Origin: Azospirillum brasilense | Lineage (GTDB): Bacteria; Pseudomonadota; Alphaproteobacteria; Azospirillales; Azospirillaceae | NCBI RefSeq assembly: GCF_007827795.1 | Contig: NZ_VITI01000006.1 | Coordinates: forward strand, 1 to 64,000 | Reading direction: 5' to 3' | Length of the DNA stretch: 64,000 bases | Shown: positions 49,029 through 58,764 of the stretch, piece by piece | Layout: each line of letters begins with the position of its first letter | Position numbering within the stretch: the first letter of the stretch is position 1 | Translations under genes and position numbers: made by a program | The notes under the pieces: generated by a model | Databases searched by the model: none | Seen by the model: the letters and a program-made list of their open reading frames with translations, nothing else | What the model was told of the DNA's origin: nothing

Positions 49029-50717
49029 ATGAACCACATCGCGCCCGGCCGCAACGCCGGGGTCTACAGCTACGACGACATCGACCGCCGCTTCGTCGCG
49101 GAGCGCGTGGAGCAGTTCCGCGCCCAGGTCGAGCGCCGCCTGTCCGGCGAGCTGACGGAAGACGAGTTCAAGCCCCTGCGGCTGATGAACGGCCTCTACC
49201 TCCAGCTCCACGCCTACATGCTGCGCGTCGCCGTTCCCTACGGCGTCCTGACCTCGCGGCAACTCCGCAAGCTGGCCGAAATCGGGCGCAAATACGACAA
49301 GGGCTACGGCCACTTCACCACCCGCCAGAATCTCCAGTTCAACTGGATCAAGCTGGAGGACACCCCGGCCATCCTGCACGAGCTGGCCGAGGTGGACATG
49401 CACGCGCTGCAGACCAGCGGCAACTGCGTGCGCAATGTGACCACCGACCAGTTCGTCGGGGCGGCGCGGGACGAGGTGGTGGACGGGCGCGTCTACGCCG
49501 AGATCCTGCGGCAGTGGACGACCCTGCACCCCGAATTCACCTTTCTGCCGCGCAAGTTCAAGATCGCCATCATGGGGTCGGACGCCGACCGCGCGGCCAT
49601 CCGCGTCCATGACGTCGGCGTCTTCGCCAAGCGCAACGAGCGGGGCGAGGTCGGCTTCACTTTCTACGTCGGCGGCGGTCTCGGCCGGTCGCCCTTCATC
49701 GGCAAGCTGATCCGCGACTGGGTGCCCGAGGAGGACTTCGTCGCCTATCTCGAAGCCATCCTGCGCGTCTACAACCAGTATGGCCGACGCGACAACATCT
49801 ACAAGGCGCGCATCAAGATCCTCGTCCATGAGCTGGGCCAGGAGAAATTCACCCGGGAGGTGGAGGAGGAGTTCGCCCGCCTGCGCGGCCCGAAATACCG
49901 CCTCGCCCCGGAGATCGTCGACGAGATCCGCCGCCGCTTCGGCGGCCCGGCCTTCGAGACGCTGACCGACGAGCCGGAGTCCTTCCAGGCCGCCAAGGCC
50001 GCGAACCCGGACTTCGCCCGCTGGGTGGCGGTCAACGTGCTCGCCCACAAGGTGCCCGGCTACGCCGCCGCCACCATCTCCCTGAAGCCCGCCGGCGGCA
50101 TCCCCGGCGACGCCACGTCGGAGCAGATGGAGCTGGTCGCCGATCTGGCCGACGCGCACAGCTTCGGCGAACTCCGCGTCAGCCACGTCCAGAACCTCGT
50201 TCTCGCCCATGTCCGGCAGGACGCGCTGTTCACCCTGTGGACGGCGCTGGAGGCCAACGGGCTGGGCACGCCGAACGCCGGGCTGATCGGCGACATCATC
50301 GCCTGCCCCGGCCTCGACTACTGCGCGCTGGCCAATGCCCGCTCGATCCCGCTGGCCCAGGCCATCTCGGCCCGCTTCGCCGACCCGGCGCGGCAGCAGG
50401 CCATCGGCGAGCTGGGCATCAAGATCAGCGGCTGCATCAACGCCTGCGGTCATCACCATGTCGGCGCCATCGGCATCCTGGGCGTGGATAAGAAGGGCGA
50501 GGAGTTCTACCAGATCACCGTCGGCGGCGACCCGACCCTGACCACGGCGATCGGCGACATCCTCGGCCCGGCGGTGACCGCCGACGAGACGGTGGACGCC
50601 ATCGAGGCCATCGTCGAGGTCTATCTGTCCAACCGGCACGACGGGGAACGCTTCATCGACACGCTGAAGCGCGTCGGCCACGGCCCGTTCAAGGAGAGAG
50701 TCTATGCCGCTCATTAA
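49029..50717 (+). CDS. cysI: Siroheme-dependent sulfite/nitrite reductase
   Basis: A 562-residue hemoprotein that performs six-electron reduction of sulfite to sulfide (or nitrite to ammonia). The siroheme/[4Fe-4S] ligand pattern is present: ACPGLDYCAL (C-x5-C) near 424 and SGCINACGHHH (C-x3-C) near 468. The first half-repeat contains GHFTTRQNLQFNWI and TSGNCVRNVT. The operon (siroheme genes upstream, cys genes divergent) argues for sulfite as substrate. Its 3' end overlaps the DUF934 gene by 14 bases. Confidence 0.92.
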   Translation: MNHIAPGRNAGVYSYDDIDRRFVAERVEQFRAQVERRLSGELTEDEFKPLRLMNGLYLQLHAYMLRVAVPYGVLTSRQLRKLAEIGRKYDKGYGHFTTRQNLQFNWIKLEDTPAILHELAEVDMHALQTSGNCVRNVTTDQFVGAARDEVVDGRVYAEILRQWTTLHPEFTFLPRKFKIAIMGSDADRAAIRVHDVGVFAKRNERGEVGFTFYVGGGLGRSPFIGKLIRDWVPEEDFVAYLEAILRVYNQYGRRDNIYKARIKILVHELGQEKFTREVEEEFARLRGPKYRLAPEIVDEIRRRFGGPAFETLTDEPESFQAAKAANPDFARWVAVNVLAHKVPGYAAATISLKPAGGIPGDATSEQMELVADLADAHSFGELRVSHVQNLVLAHVRQDALFTLWTALEANGLGTPNAGLIGDIIACPGLDYCALANARSIPLAQAISARFADPARQQAIGELGIKISGCINACGHHHVGAIGILGVDKKGEEFYQITVGGDPTLTTAIGDILGPAVTADETVDAIEAIVEVYLSNRHDGERFIDTLKRVGHGPFKERVYAAH

Positions 50718-51201
50718 GGACGGCCGCATCGTCGAGGACGAGTGGGTTGCGGTCGCCGACGGCGAGCCGGTTCCCGCCGACCGCCCCGCCATCGTCACCT
50801 TCGAGCGCTGGCAGGCGGAGCGCGCGAGCTTCGACGGGCGCAACGCGGCGCTGGGCGTCCGGGTCAAGAGCGGGACCCTGGCCCCGGCCATCGCACCGGA
50901 CCTCGACCGTTTCGCGCTGGTGGCGATCGAGTTCCCAAAATTCCGCGACGGGCGCGGCTTCTCCACCGCGCGCGAATTGCGGGAACGCTACGGCTACGAG
51001 GGTGAGATCCGGGCGGTCGGGCACGTCATCCCCGACCAATACCGCTTCCTCCTGCGCACCGGCTTCACCTCCGCCGAGGCGCCGGAGAACACCAACCCTG
51101 AGAGTTGGGCGCACGCCCTGACGGAAATCACCGTCGCCTTCCAGCCGTCGCTGGACGACCCGCAGCCGCTGTCGCTGCTGCGCCGCCGCCTGGGGTCCTG
51201 A
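50704..51201 (+). CDS. DUF934 protein of the sulfite reduction operon
   Basis: A 165-residue protein with the DUF934 pattern: LALVAIEFPKFRDGRGFSTARELRERYGYEGEIRA-type core between ~85 and 120, then VIPDQYRFLLRTGF. The gene starts inside the 3' end of the reductase gene, so translation is coupled. DUF934 proteins accompany sulfite reductases in many proteobacteria that lack CysJ. An electron-transfer or accessory role is inferred. Confidence 0.9.
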   Translation: MPLIKDGRIVEDEWVAVADGEPVPADRPAIVTFERWQAERASFDGRNAALGVRVKSGTLAPAIAPDLDRFALVAIEFPKFRDGRGFSTARELRERYGYEGEIRAVGHVIPDQYRFLLRTGFTSAEAPENTNPESWAHALTEITVAFQPSLDDPQPLSLLRRRLGS

Positions 51202-51211
51202 CCCGCTTCCC

Positions 51212-51250
51212 GCCGCGCCCGCCTCCCGATCCATGGGGGCCGGGCGCGGC
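51212..51250. terminator. Hairpin after the sulfite reduction operon
   Basis: GCCGCGCCCG (51212-51221) pairs perfectly with CGGGCGCGGC (51241-51250), loop 19 bases, 11 bases past the DUF934 stop. There is no T-run, so it is a possible rather than certain terminator. Confidence 0.4.
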
Positions 51251-51255
51251 GCGGC

Positions 51256-51594
51256 TCACATCCCGCTGAACACCCAGTACAGGCCCGCCGCCACGGCGAC
51301 GGCTACCACCACCAGCATCCCGGCCACGGTGCGCCGCCACCGTGCCTCGCGCCGTTCGACCTCCTGGCGCTTTCTCAGCAGATACTGTTGCTCGGGCCCG
51401 AGAAATGCCCCCGAATCGCCGTCCAGGGAGATGGCGCGTTTCGCGTTGCCCCGGCTTCGAACAACAGGGGACGTCCGGACCTGCGGTCGCGGCGCCCGTC
51501 CTTCCAGGACCATCGATTCGCCTGCCAGAGGGCGTCCCGCGACAGACCGCCCTCGGCCGGTCTTCTTGGATGCCTTGCGTCTCTTGCTCGCCAT
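51256..51594 (-). CDS. Basic, tail-anchored-like small membrane protein, hypothetical
   Basis: A 112-residue protein with a very basic N-terminus (residues 2-15, KRRKASKKTGRGR), a probably disordered middle and one transmembrane helix at ~91-108 just before the C-terminus (GMLVVVAVAVAAGLYWVF). That is the shape of a tail-anchored protein. ATG at 51594 follows GAGGTG at eight bases. The frame is open further upstream, but codon use and composition favour this start. I recognise no family. Confidence 0.55.
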   Translation of the reverse strand: MASKRRKASKKTGRGRSVAGRPLAGESMVLEGRAPRPQVRTSPVVRSRGNAKRAISLDGDSGAFLGPEQQYLLRKRQEVERREARWRRTVAGMLVVVAVAVAAGLYWVFSGM

Positions 51595-51860
51595 GCCATT
51601 CACCTCAACCATCCGCCTGCGGAGCATAGCGGTCCCGGCCCGCTTATCCAGCCCTGCAACGCGACGGGCCAGCAAAGTCACACCGCATGGGTTCCGACCT
51701 CCATGCCGAAGCATTGTGCAATTGAGACGAATATGCGGGGATCGCACTTTAGTCCCCGCGAACGCGCGCAAACGACTGGAAAAATCCCGACAACGTTGCT
51801 CACACCGCCGGCCAAAATCCGTACTATGCGGCATCGCGCCGATGCAGCCAGGGTTTTCGC

Positions 51861-53627
51861 ATGTCTCATGACGTTCCACTTATTTCCATGATCGCCATCG
51901 CATTTGGGTTGGCTTTCATCTTCGGATACCTCGCCGATCGCATTCGCTTGCCTCCCCTCGTCGGTTATCTGATGGCCGGCATCATCATCGGTCCCTTCAC
52001 GCCGGGTTTCGTCGCGGACAGCGGCTTGGCCGCCCAGTTGGCCGAGATCGGCGTCATTCTTCTGATGTTCGGCGTCGGCCTTCATTTTTCACCATCGGAC
52101 CTGCTGGCGGTCCGGAAAATCGCCATTCCCGGCGCGGTCGGCCAGATCGGTCTCGCCACCGCGCTCGGCGTCGGGCTGGCGTGGCTCTGGGGCTGGAGTC
52201 TTGGCGCCGGCCTCGTGCTGGGCCTCAGCCTGTCGGTGGCGAGCACGGTCGTGCTGCTGAAGGCCCTGGAAGAGCGCGACATGCTGAACACCGCCGAAGG
52301 CCGCGTGGCGGTCGGCTGGCTGATCGTCGAGGATCTCGCGATGGTCCTGGCACTCGTCCTGCTGCCGGCCCTGGCGGAGGTCCTGGGCGGCCACGCGCCG
52401 GGCGCCGCCGGGGACCATGGCGTCGGGTCCGACGGACCGATCTGGCTGACTCTGGCGCTCACGCTGGGCAAGGTGGCGGCCTTCTCGGTTCTGGCGATCG
52501 TCCTTGGCCCGCGCGTCGTCCCGGTGATCCTGACCAATGTGGCGCGGACCGGTTCGCGCGAGCTGTTCACCCTGTCCGTTCTCGCCATCGCGCTCGGCGT
52601 CGCCTACGGCTCGGCGGTGCTGTTCGGCGTGTCCTTCGCGCTGGGCGCCTTCTTCGCGGGCGTGGTGCTGAACGAGTCGCGTTTCAGCCACAAGGCGGCC
52701 GCCGATTCGATGCCGTTGCAGGACGCCTTCGCCGTTCTGTTCTTCGTGTCGGTCGGCATGCTGTTCGACCCGTCGATCCTGCTGCGCGATCCGCTCGCGG
52801 TCATCGCGGTGGTGGCCCTGATCGTGGTGGGCAAGTCACTGATCGCCTTCGGCATCGTGATCCTGCTGCGCTTCCCGGTGGGCATGGGTCTGGCGGTGTC
52901 GGCGAGCCTCGCGCAGATCGGCGAGTTCTCCTTCATCCTCGTCGGGCTGGGCCTGTCGCTCGGCCTGTTGCCGGAGGAGGGACGCGACCTCGTGCTGGCC
53001 GGCGCGCTGCTGTCGATCACGCTGAATCCAGCGGTCTTCGCGGGCGTTGCAGCGCTGCGCAAGCATCTCCAGGCCAAGCGGCCCGCCGGCGTGCCGCCCT
53101 ATGGCTGGGAACAGTTCGAGCAGCTTCAGAGCAGCCTCGCCGACGCCCGCCATCAGGCTGAGGAGCGCGAGAAGGAGCACGATCTGCAGATCCAGGCGCT
53201 GGCCAAGACCTTCCCGGTGTTGTCGCTTCTGGACGCGCACGAGCAGGAGCGGCTGATGATGCTGTTCCGGCCCAAGTCGGCGGTTCCCGGCGAGCGGATC
53301 ATCCGCAAGGGCGACCGCGCCAACGCCATGTACTTCATCTCCTCCGGCGCGGTGGAGGTGCTCATGGACGGCCAGACCATCCGGCTGGGCGCCGGCACGA
53401 TGTTCGGAGAGATGGCCCTGCTGAGCGGCCAGCGGCGGAACGCCGACGTCGCCGCGGTCGACTACTGCCAGTTCCAGGTGCTGGAGCGGCGCGACTTCAA
53501 CCAGTTCACCGCCCGCCACCCGGCGCTGCGCACCGCCCTGATCGACATGGCCGCGCAGCGGCGCAAGATGAACCAGCAGGACGCCGCCACCGACGACGCC
53601 GTGGCCGCATCGGAGAGCGCCGCCTGA
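51861..53627 (+). CDS. Kef-type cation:proton antiporter with cyclic-nucleotide-binding domain
   Basis: A 588-residue membrane antiporter (CPA2 family). About 12-13 helices occupy residues ~5-400; RLPPLVGYLMAGIIIGPFTPG near 30-50 and ALEERDMLNTAEGRVAVGWLIVEDLAM in the middle are CPA2/YbaL signatures. A short coiled coil (~420-450) leads to a C-terminal cNMP-binding-like domain (~460-570: IIRKGDRANAMYFISSGAVEVL and GTMFGEMALLSGQRRNADV). There is no TrkA-N domain of the usual KefB/KefC type. It probably exports K+ in exchange for H+. It has its own terminator. Confidence 0.88.
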   Translation: MSHDVPLISMIAIAFGLAFIFGYLADRIRLPPLVGYLMAGIIIGPFTPGFVADSGLAAQLAEIGVILLMFGVGLHFSPSDLLAVRKIAIPGAVGQIGLATALGVGLAWLWGWSLGAGLVLGLSLSVASTVVLLKALEERDMLNTAEGRVAVGWLIVEDLAMVLALVLLPALAEVLGGHAPGAAGDHGVGSDGPIWLTLALTLGKVAAFSVLAIVLGPRVVPVILTNVARTGSRELFTLSVLAIALGVAYGSAVLFGVSFALGAFFAGVVLNESRFSHKAAADSMPLQDAFAVLFFVSVGMLFDPSILLRDPLAVIAVVALIVVGKSLIAFGIVILLRFPVGMGLAVSASLAQIGEFSFILVGLGLSLGLLPEEGRDLVLAGALLSITLNPAVFAGVAALRKHLQAKRPAGVPPYGWEQFEQLQSSLADARHQAEEREKEHDLQIQALAKTFPVLSLLDAHEQERLMMLFRPKSAVPGERIIRKGDRANAMYFISSGAVEVLMDGQTIRLGAGTMFGEMALLSGQRRNADVAAVDYCQFQVLERRDFNQFTARHPALRTALIDMAAQRRKMNQQDAATDDAVAASESAA

Positions 53628-53724
53628 GCGCCGGCAAAGGCGCGATCCTTGGCGGAACCGCCGCCGGCCTCTCCATTAGAGGCCCGGCGGCATCCGTGTG
53701 CCGTTCGGACGAACAAAGCAAAAG

Positions 53725-53760
53725 AAAAGGCCTTGGAGCCGATCAGCTCCAAGGCCTTTT
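53725..53760. terminator. Strong terminator before tRNA-Pro
   Basis: A 15-bp perfect stem AAAAGGCCTTGGAGC (53725-53739)/GCTCCAAGGCCTTTT (53746-53760) with T-runs on both strands. It separates the antiporter gene from the minus-strand tRNA. A second hairpin without T-run lies at 53660-53691. Confidence 0.9.
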
Positions 53761-53775
53761 CATCTTCCGGAACAT

Positions 53776-53852
53776 TGGTCGGAGCGACAGGATTTGAACC
53801 TGCGACCCCCAGACCCCCAGTCTGATGCGCTACCAGGCTGCGCTACGCTCCG
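53776..53852 (-). tRNA. tRNA-Pro (anticodon GGG)
   Basis: A 77-base cloverleaf read on the minus strand, with acceptor stem CGGAGCG/CGCTCCG, D arm GCGC...GCGC, anticodon stem TCAGA/TCTGG and loop CTGGGGG (anticodon GGG), T arm GCAGG-TTCAAAT-CCTGT, discriminator A and an encoded CCA. The location after the merR gene of the ihfA block is usual in this order. Confidence 0.95.
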
Positions 53853-53937
53853 TTCGACGGGCCGCCCTTCGTTCCGGAAGGGAGCGGGACTATAGCCGGG
53901 ACCTTGGTCCAACGCAAGCGCTACAGTTCACTTTTTT

Positions 53938-54444
53938 TCACGCTTCTCGAATTTCTTTCCCCTCTCCAACCGCGAGCAGAAGACGCGCCTCCCTCAACTC
54001 GTCGAGGGCCTGGGCGATGGCCTGCCGAATGGTGTCCGACATGCTGGCGAGCGCAACGATTGGAGCGTCCTCCTCCTCGGCGGCCAAGGCCACGGACGCC
54101 TCGTCCGGAACGGCTTCAAAGGCGTTGGGTGCATCCGGTTCTTCCGGTGCGTCCTCCACCCTCCTCCGGGCGTCCGGATCATCGTCCACCTTCCCGTCCT
54201 TCAGCAGGCGCTGGACACCCTTGATCGTGTAGCCTTCGCCATACAGCAGGTTCTGGATCTGCCGCAGCAGTTCCACGTCCTCCGGGCGATAGTAGCGCCG
54301 TCCCCCGCCGCGCTTGAGCGGACGAAGCTGCGGGAACTTGCCTTCCCAGAAACGCAGCACATGCTGCGGCACGTCCAGGTCGGACGACACTTCGCTGATC
54401 GTGCGGAACGCCGTGGCGGACTTCGTGGTGCCGCGCGCCTTCAT
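53938..54444 (-). CDS. MerR-family regulator adjacent to ihfA
   Basis: A 168-residue protein with a MerR-type winged helix at ~12-80 ([41 protein letters not shown]). The middle (~85-130) is very acidic and probably disordered, and the C-terminus is helical ([19 protein letters not shown]). It lacks metal-binding cysteines. This gene regularly follows ihfA in alphaproteobacteria; its target is not established to my knowledge. It is separated from ihfA by 40 bases and the two probably share a transcript. Confidence 0.88.
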   Translation of the reverse strand: MKARGTTKSATAFRTISEVSSDLDVPQHVLRFWEGKFPQLRPLKRGGGRRYYRPEDVELLRQIQNLLYGEGYTIKGVQRLLKDGKVDDDPDARRRVEDAPEEPDAPNAFEAVPDEASVALAAEEEDAPIVALASMSDTIRQAIAQALDELREARLLLAVGEGKEIREA

Positions 54445-54484
54445 ATCCGGGAAACCTCTGTTGTCGGCCGGTCGGTGCGGCGGC

Positions 54485-54823
54485 TCAGGAGACCGCCTTC
54501 ACGCGCTGCGCCTCGGCTTCCTCCGCCTCCACGACCTCGTTGATGCGGTTCTTCAGGACATGGCTCGCCCGGAAGACCAGGACGCGCCTGGGCAGGATCG
54601 GCACTTCCTCGCCGGTCTTCGGGTTGCGGCCCACCCGCTGGCCCTTCTGCCGGATCTGGAAACTGCCGAAGGACGAGATCTTGACCATCTCGCCGCGGGC
54701 CAAGGCGTCGGAGATCTCCTCAAGGACGCTTTCGACCAGATCGGCGGATTCGTTGCGCGACAGGCCGACCTCTTGGTAGACCGCTTCACTGAGCTGCGCG
54801 CGGGTAACAGTGTTCTGTGACAT
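54485..54823 (-). CDS. ihfA: Integration host factor subunit alpha
   Basis: A 112-residue DNA-bending protein of the HU/IHF family. It opens with [22 protein letters not shown], has the [18 protein letters not shown] segment and the DNA-minor-groove arm region [20 protein letters not shown]. The heterodimer with IhfB bends DNA at sigma54 promoters and elsewhere. ATG at 54823 follows GGGGGGGAAGCG. Confidence 0.94.
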   Translation of the reverse strand: MSQNTVTRAQLSEAVYQEVGLSRNESADLVESVLEEISDALARGEMVKISSFGSFQIRQKGQRVGRNPKTGEEVPILPRRVLVFRASHVLKNRINEVVEAEEAEAQRVKAVS

Positions 54824-54961
54824 GGTTCGCTTCCCCCCCGAAACCATAGGGGAAAAACCGTAATCCGGGGAAAGAACCCGGTCAATTCAAAAGCTTGGAT
54901 CGCGTCGTTGTGAGCAGCGCAGCAAGCGCAGCCCTTTGGGGAACCAAAGCGGGTGCGCCGC

Positions 54962-55933
54962 TTACCAGCGCACCATCGCGGCACCCCAGGTCAAGCCACC
55001 GCCGATGGCTTCCATGAGGATCAGGTCGCCGCGCTTCACGCGGCCGTCATGCACCGCCTCGCACAGAGCCAGCGGAATCGACGCGGCGGAGGTGTTGCCG
55101 TGACGGTCGACCGTCAGCACGACCTTGTCGGTGGGCAGCTTCAGCTTGCGCGCGATGCCGTCGATGATCCGCTGGTTGGCCTGGTGCGGCACCAGCCAAT
55201 CCACCTCAGAAGGCTCCAGCCCGTTGGCGGCGAGCGCCTCCTCGACGACCGAGGACAGCTTGCTGACGGCGTGGCGGAACACGTCCTGGCCGTTCATCCG
55301 CACATGCCCCGCCGTGCCGGTGGTGGACGGGCCGCCATCGACGTAGAGCAGCCCGTACTGGGCGCCGTCCGAATGCAGGTGCGTGGAGAGCACGCCGCGG
55401 TCCGCCGATGTACCGGTGGCGTCGTAGCCGTCCATCACCACGGCCCCGGCGCCGTCGCCGAACAGGACGCAGGTGGTGCGGTCCTTCCAGTCGAGCAGGC
55501 GGGAGAAGGTCTCCGCGCCGATGACCAGGGCGCGGTTGGCCTGGCCGATGCGGATGAAGTTGTCGGCGATCGACATGGCGTAGACGAAACCGGCGCACAC
55601 CGCCTGGATGTCCAGCGCGAAGCCCTTCGTGCCCAGCGCGGCCTGCACCTTCGTCGCGGTGGCCGGGAAGGTGTTGTCGGGAGTCGTCGTCGCCAGCACG
55701 ATGCAGTCGATGCTGGCGGCGTCCACCCCGGCATGCTCCAGCGCGCGGGCCGCCGCGGCGATGGCGAGGTCGGAGGTCAGTTCCCCGTCGGCGGCGATGT
55801 GGCGCGCCCTGATGCCCGTGCGCTGGACGATCCACTCGTCCGAGGTGTCCACACGGGCTTCGAGGTCGCGATTCGTGACGACGTTGGCCGGGAGGTAGGA
55901 ACCGCAGCCGAGAATCCGAGAACGCTTGACCAT
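54962..55933 (-). CDS. fabH: 3-oxoacyl-[acyl-carrier-protein] synthase III
   Basis: A 323-residue enzyme that condenses acetyl-CoA with malonyl-ACP to start fatty acid synthesis. The N-terminal [16 protein letters not shown], the catalytic cysteine region [14 protein letters not shown] near 112, His and Asn in [10 protein letters not shown] and [14 protein letters not shown] are present. ATG at 55933 lies four bases downstream of plsX, so the two are cotranscribed. Confidence 0.95.
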   Translation of the reverse strand: MVKRSRILGCGSYLPANVVTNRDLEARVDTSDEWIVQRTGIRARHIAADGELTSDLAIAAAARALEHAGVDAASIDCIVLATTTPDNTFPATATKVQAALGTKGFALDIQAVCAGFVYAMSIADNFIRIGQANRALVIGAETFSRLLDWKDRTTCVLFGDGAGAVVMDGYDATGTSADRGVLSTHLHSDGAQYGLLYVDGGPSTTGTAGHVRMNGQDVFRHAVSKLSSVVEEALAANGLEPSEVDWLVPHQANQRIIDGIARKLKLPTDKVVLTVDRHGNTSAASIPLALCEAVHDGRVKRGDLILMEAIGGGLTWGAAMVRW

Positions 55934-55937
55934 GATG

Positions 55938-56990
55938 TTAGACCGCCGCCGCCTTCGTGTCGGGAAGAGGCTTGGCGTCGCCGAGACGCTGCATCTCTTC
56001 CTTGATTCGGTCGTTGAAACCGTTTGCCGCCAGATTGCAGGCCACACCGATGGCGTTGGCGAACCCGATGGCGTCGGTGCCCCCGTGGCTCTTCACGCAG
56101 ACACCGCGCAGGCCCAGGAACATGGCGCCGTTGTAGCGGCGCGGGTCGGTGCGCTGCTTCAACCGCTTGAAGGCCCCGCGGGCCAGCAGATAGCCGAGGC
56201 GCGCCGTCCAGGAGGACTGGAACGTCCGGCGCAGGAACTCCGTGAAGAGCTTCGCCGTGCCTTCGGCGGTCTTCAGGGCGACATTGCCGGTGAAGCCGTC
56301 GGTGACGATCACGTCCACCGTTCCGGTGGCGATGTCGTTGCCCTCGACGAATCCGTGGAAACGCCCCGGCAGCGGCATCTCGCGCAGACGGGTAGCGGCG
56401 GCGCGCACCACCTCGTTCCCCTTCACCTCTTCCGAACCGATGTTCAGCACGCCGATGGTCGGCTCGGACAGGTTCAGCGCGGTGCGCGCGAAGACCGCGC
56501 CCATCACGGCGAACTGCACGAGATTCTCGGGCTGGCATTCGGTGTTGGCGCCGAGGTCGAGCATGACGCTCTCCCCCCGCAGGGTCGGGAAGAACGAGGC
56601 GATGGCCGGACGGTCGATGCCGGGAATCGTCTTCAACACGAACTTCGCCATGGCCATGAGCGCGCCGGTGTTGCCAGCGGACACCACGCAGGCGGCTTGC
56701 CCGCTCGCCACCGAATCGATGGCGAGACGCATGCTCGACTGGCGCCCGGCGCGCAACGCGACCGACGGCTTGGCGTCGCCGGCCACGGCGTCCGGGGTGT
56801 GGCGCACCTCGGCCACCGCTCTCAAGGCGGGCCGCTGCGCGAGCAGCGGCTCGATGCGGGCGGTGTCCCCGAACAGCAGGTAATGCACCTGCGGGTGACG
56901 CTCGCGGGCGATATCCGCCCCGGCGATCACCATGTCGGGTCCTTTGTCACCGCCCATGGCATCAAGGGCAATGGTCAGGCGCTGGCTCAC
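55938..56990 (-). CDS. plsX: Phosphate acyltransferase PlsX
   Basis: A 350-residue enzyme that makes acyl-phosphate from acyl-ACP for phospholipid synthesis. It shows [19 protein letters not shown] at the start, [14 protein letters not shown] near 105, [20 protein letters not shown] and the C-terminal [14 protein letters not shown]. It starts with GTG. It follows rpmF in the usual rpmF-plsX-fabH order and should share its promoter. Confidence 0.94.
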   Translation of the reverse strand: MSQRLTIALDAMGGDKGPDMVIAGADIARERHPQVHYLLFGDTARIEPLLAQRPALRAVAEVRHTPDAVAGDAKPSVALRAGRQSSMRLAIDSVASGQAACVVSAGNTGALMAMAKFVLKTIPGIDRPAIASFFPTLRGESVMLDLGANTECQPENLVQFAVMGAVFARTALNLSEPTIGVLNIGSEEVKGNEVVRAAATRLREMPLPGRFHGFVEGNDIATGTVDVIVTDGFTGNVALKTAEGTAKLFTEFLRRTFQSSWTARLGYLLARGAFKRLKQRTDPRRYNGAMFLGLRGVCVKSHGGTDAIGFANAIGVACNLAANGFNDRIKEEMQRLGDAKPLPDTKAAAV

Positions 56991-57039
56991 CGCGGACAGG
57001 CTCCCTGGCTAGGACGTAGGGCGGCCAACCAAACCGCCA

Positions 57040-57225
57040 TCAGGCCGCCGGAGCGCTCTGAACCACTTCGCGCTGGTCGTAATGACCGCAGGAGCCGCAG
57101 ACATGGTGCGGGCGCTTCAGCTCGCCGCAGTTCGAGCACTCGGCGTAGGACGAGGTCGGGAGAGCGTGGTGCGAGCGACGCATGTTGCGGCGCGACTTGG
57201 AGGTCTTCTTCTTCGGAACAGCCAT
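57040..57225 (-). CDS. rpmF: 50S ribosomal protein L32
   Basis: A 61-residue ribosomal protein starting [20 protein letters not shown], with a zinc-ribbon-like [21 protein letters not shown] (two C-x-x-C pairs). It precedes plsX, as in most proteobacteria. Confidence 0.96.
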   Translation of the reverse strand: MAVPKKKTSKSRRNMRRSHHALPTSSYAECSNCGELKRPHHVCGSCGHYDQREVVQSAPAA

Positions 57226-57330
57226 GGCCGTAAACTCTCTTCATTGTAAAAGGCGGCCCGAAGAGGGGCCGCCTGACGCGAGCGGCATTCAATACGGCAA
57301 TTGCCCCCGAAGGGCAAGCCCGTTCCGCCC

Positions 57331-57939
57331 TCAATTCTGTCGTTTCAGACGTTCCAGAACGGCGAACGGGTTCGGCTTCTCCGGATCGGCTCCGGCATCA
57401 TCATCGGCGGGGGCCGGGACCTCCTCCTCCTCTTCGCCTTCGCTGTAACCGTCGAACGCCACGCCTTCTGCATGAGGATAGGGGTCGAGCGCCAGGGACA
57501 AATGCTGGGCGGTCAACTCGCCGATGTCGATGCGCCCGTTGGTCATCGCCTCCGGAATGTCCTCCTCGGCGATGTTCGGGTCGATCTCGATGTCGTCATC
57601 CTCGCTGGGAACCATCGACTCCGGCGCGAACAGCGCGCCGAACCGCTCCGCAACCTGGGCGGGCACCGGTTCCAACGTGATGACGCAGGTCTGCACCACG
57701 TCGGCCTCCAATTCCCCCTCCACGCGGACCATCTGGCCGCCACGCACGGAGCGCAGGCGGACCCTGGCGATCAGCCGCCCGATTCCCTCCAGTTCGAACC
57801 GTTCGGCCAGCGCCTTGCGCTCGGCCTCCGTCGCCTCGATGGTTTCGACCAGATCGCCCTCGCGATGGACGGCGTCGGCGCGGACGATGCGCGAGAATTC
57901 CGGCGCGGGGCCGGCGGAGAGCGGGGGCGTGTTGCGCAT
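57331..57939 (-). CDS. yceD: DUF177 (YceD-like) rRNA accumulation protein
   Basis: A 202-residue soluble protein of the YceD/DUF177 family, which is linked to 23S rRNA accumulation in E. coli and plants. The core reads RLIARVRLRSVRGGQMVRVEGELEADVVQTCVITLEPV. The C-terminal part is very acidic (GEEEEEVPAPADDDAGADPEKPNPFAVLERLK). The upstream-of-rpmF position is conserved. ATG at 57939 follows AAGGA at ten bases; a TTG three codons upstream sits too close to it. Confidence 0.92.
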   Translation of the reverse strand: MRNTPPLSAGPAPEFSRIVRADAVHREGDLVETIEATEAERKALAERFELEGIGRLIARVRLRSVRGGQMVRVEGELEADVVQTCVITLEPVPAQVAERFGALFAPESMVPSEDDDIEIDPNIAEEDIPEAMTNGRIDIGELTAQHLSLALDPYPHAEGVAFDGYSEGEEEEEVPAPADDDAGADPEKPNPFAVLERLKRQN

Positions 57940-58071
57940 GTCAGGCAATTCCTTGTCACAGCGCCCGTTCTGGAGCGGACGCCTTCGTCACAGTGTCAGA
58001 TGAATTCGGACGCCGGGAAAGGCAAGTCCAATTGGCAAGCCCAGGAGAACATAGAGACTCGATTAACGCGA

Positions 58072-58635
58072 TCAGTCCGCCCTGGCGCCGGGCGGCGGAC
58101 CGAAGCGGACCTCTCCGGCCATGAGCGACTCCAGCGGCTGCGACTCCAGCCCGGCGGCCTCGCGCCGGACATAGGCCGCCATGACGGCCAGCCGCTGCGG
58201 CGACGCATCCGATGCGGTGCCATAGACATTGTTGTCGAGCGCGACCTGCAACGCCGCGTCGCCCTCGTCACCGTCTTTGACGGCGAGCGCGCGGTCGTAG
58301 ACCTCGATCCGGCCGGCGATGCCGCGCGCCATGGTCTTGATGCGCCGCCCGACTCCGCTGTCGCCCACCCCCTCCTCCATCAGCGACTTCTCGAAATGGT
58401 CGATCATCGCTTCGAAGAGCAGACGCGAACGGTCCGCCGCGGCGGCCCCCTGCCCCTTCAGGCGGCGCATGACCAAGAAGACGTGAAGCACCACCATGTC
58501 GAAGCGCCCGTCCAGCGTGTCGGGAACGCCAAGGTCACGGTAGAAGGCCGGCAAGCGGGCCTGCGCCACGATCGTGAGATAGAAATCGGCGACGGCGCGG
58601 GCTTCACGCCGGCGCCGAAACAGGCGGTCAAGCAC
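58072..58635 (-). CDS. Ubiquinol-cytochrome c chaperone family protein (CBP3-like)
   Basis: A 187-residue soluble protein of the CBP3/UQCC1 family, an assembly factor for the cytochrome bc1 complex. Segments ADFYLTIVAQARLPAFYRDLGVPDTLDGRFDMVVLHVFLVM and LFEAMIDHFEKSLMEEGVGDSGVGRRIK are typical. A GTG start at 58635 is preceded by GAGAGAG. The gene lies between DUF177 and the divergent bamE gene, an arrangement common in alphaproteobacteria. Confidence 0.87.
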   Translation of the reverse strand: MLDRLFRRRREARAVADFYLTIVAQARLPAFYRDLGVPDTLDGRFDMVVLHVFLVMRRLKGQGAAAADRSRLLFEAMIDHFEKSLMEEGVGDSGVGRRIKTMARGIAGRIEVYDRALAVKDGDEGDAALQVALDNNVYGTASDASPQRLAVMAAYVRREAAGLESQPLESLMAGEVRFGPPPGARAD

Positions 58636-58764
58636 GGTTTCTCTCTCGCTCGGAGTTTCGTTGACAGGACAAACCGCGCGATGCGATTGTCCCGGCATTG
58701 CGGGCGGAGTCCGGCCTGCCGCAAGGGTCCGGCGGTCCGCCCGCGCCATCATAGCCTGAGCACC

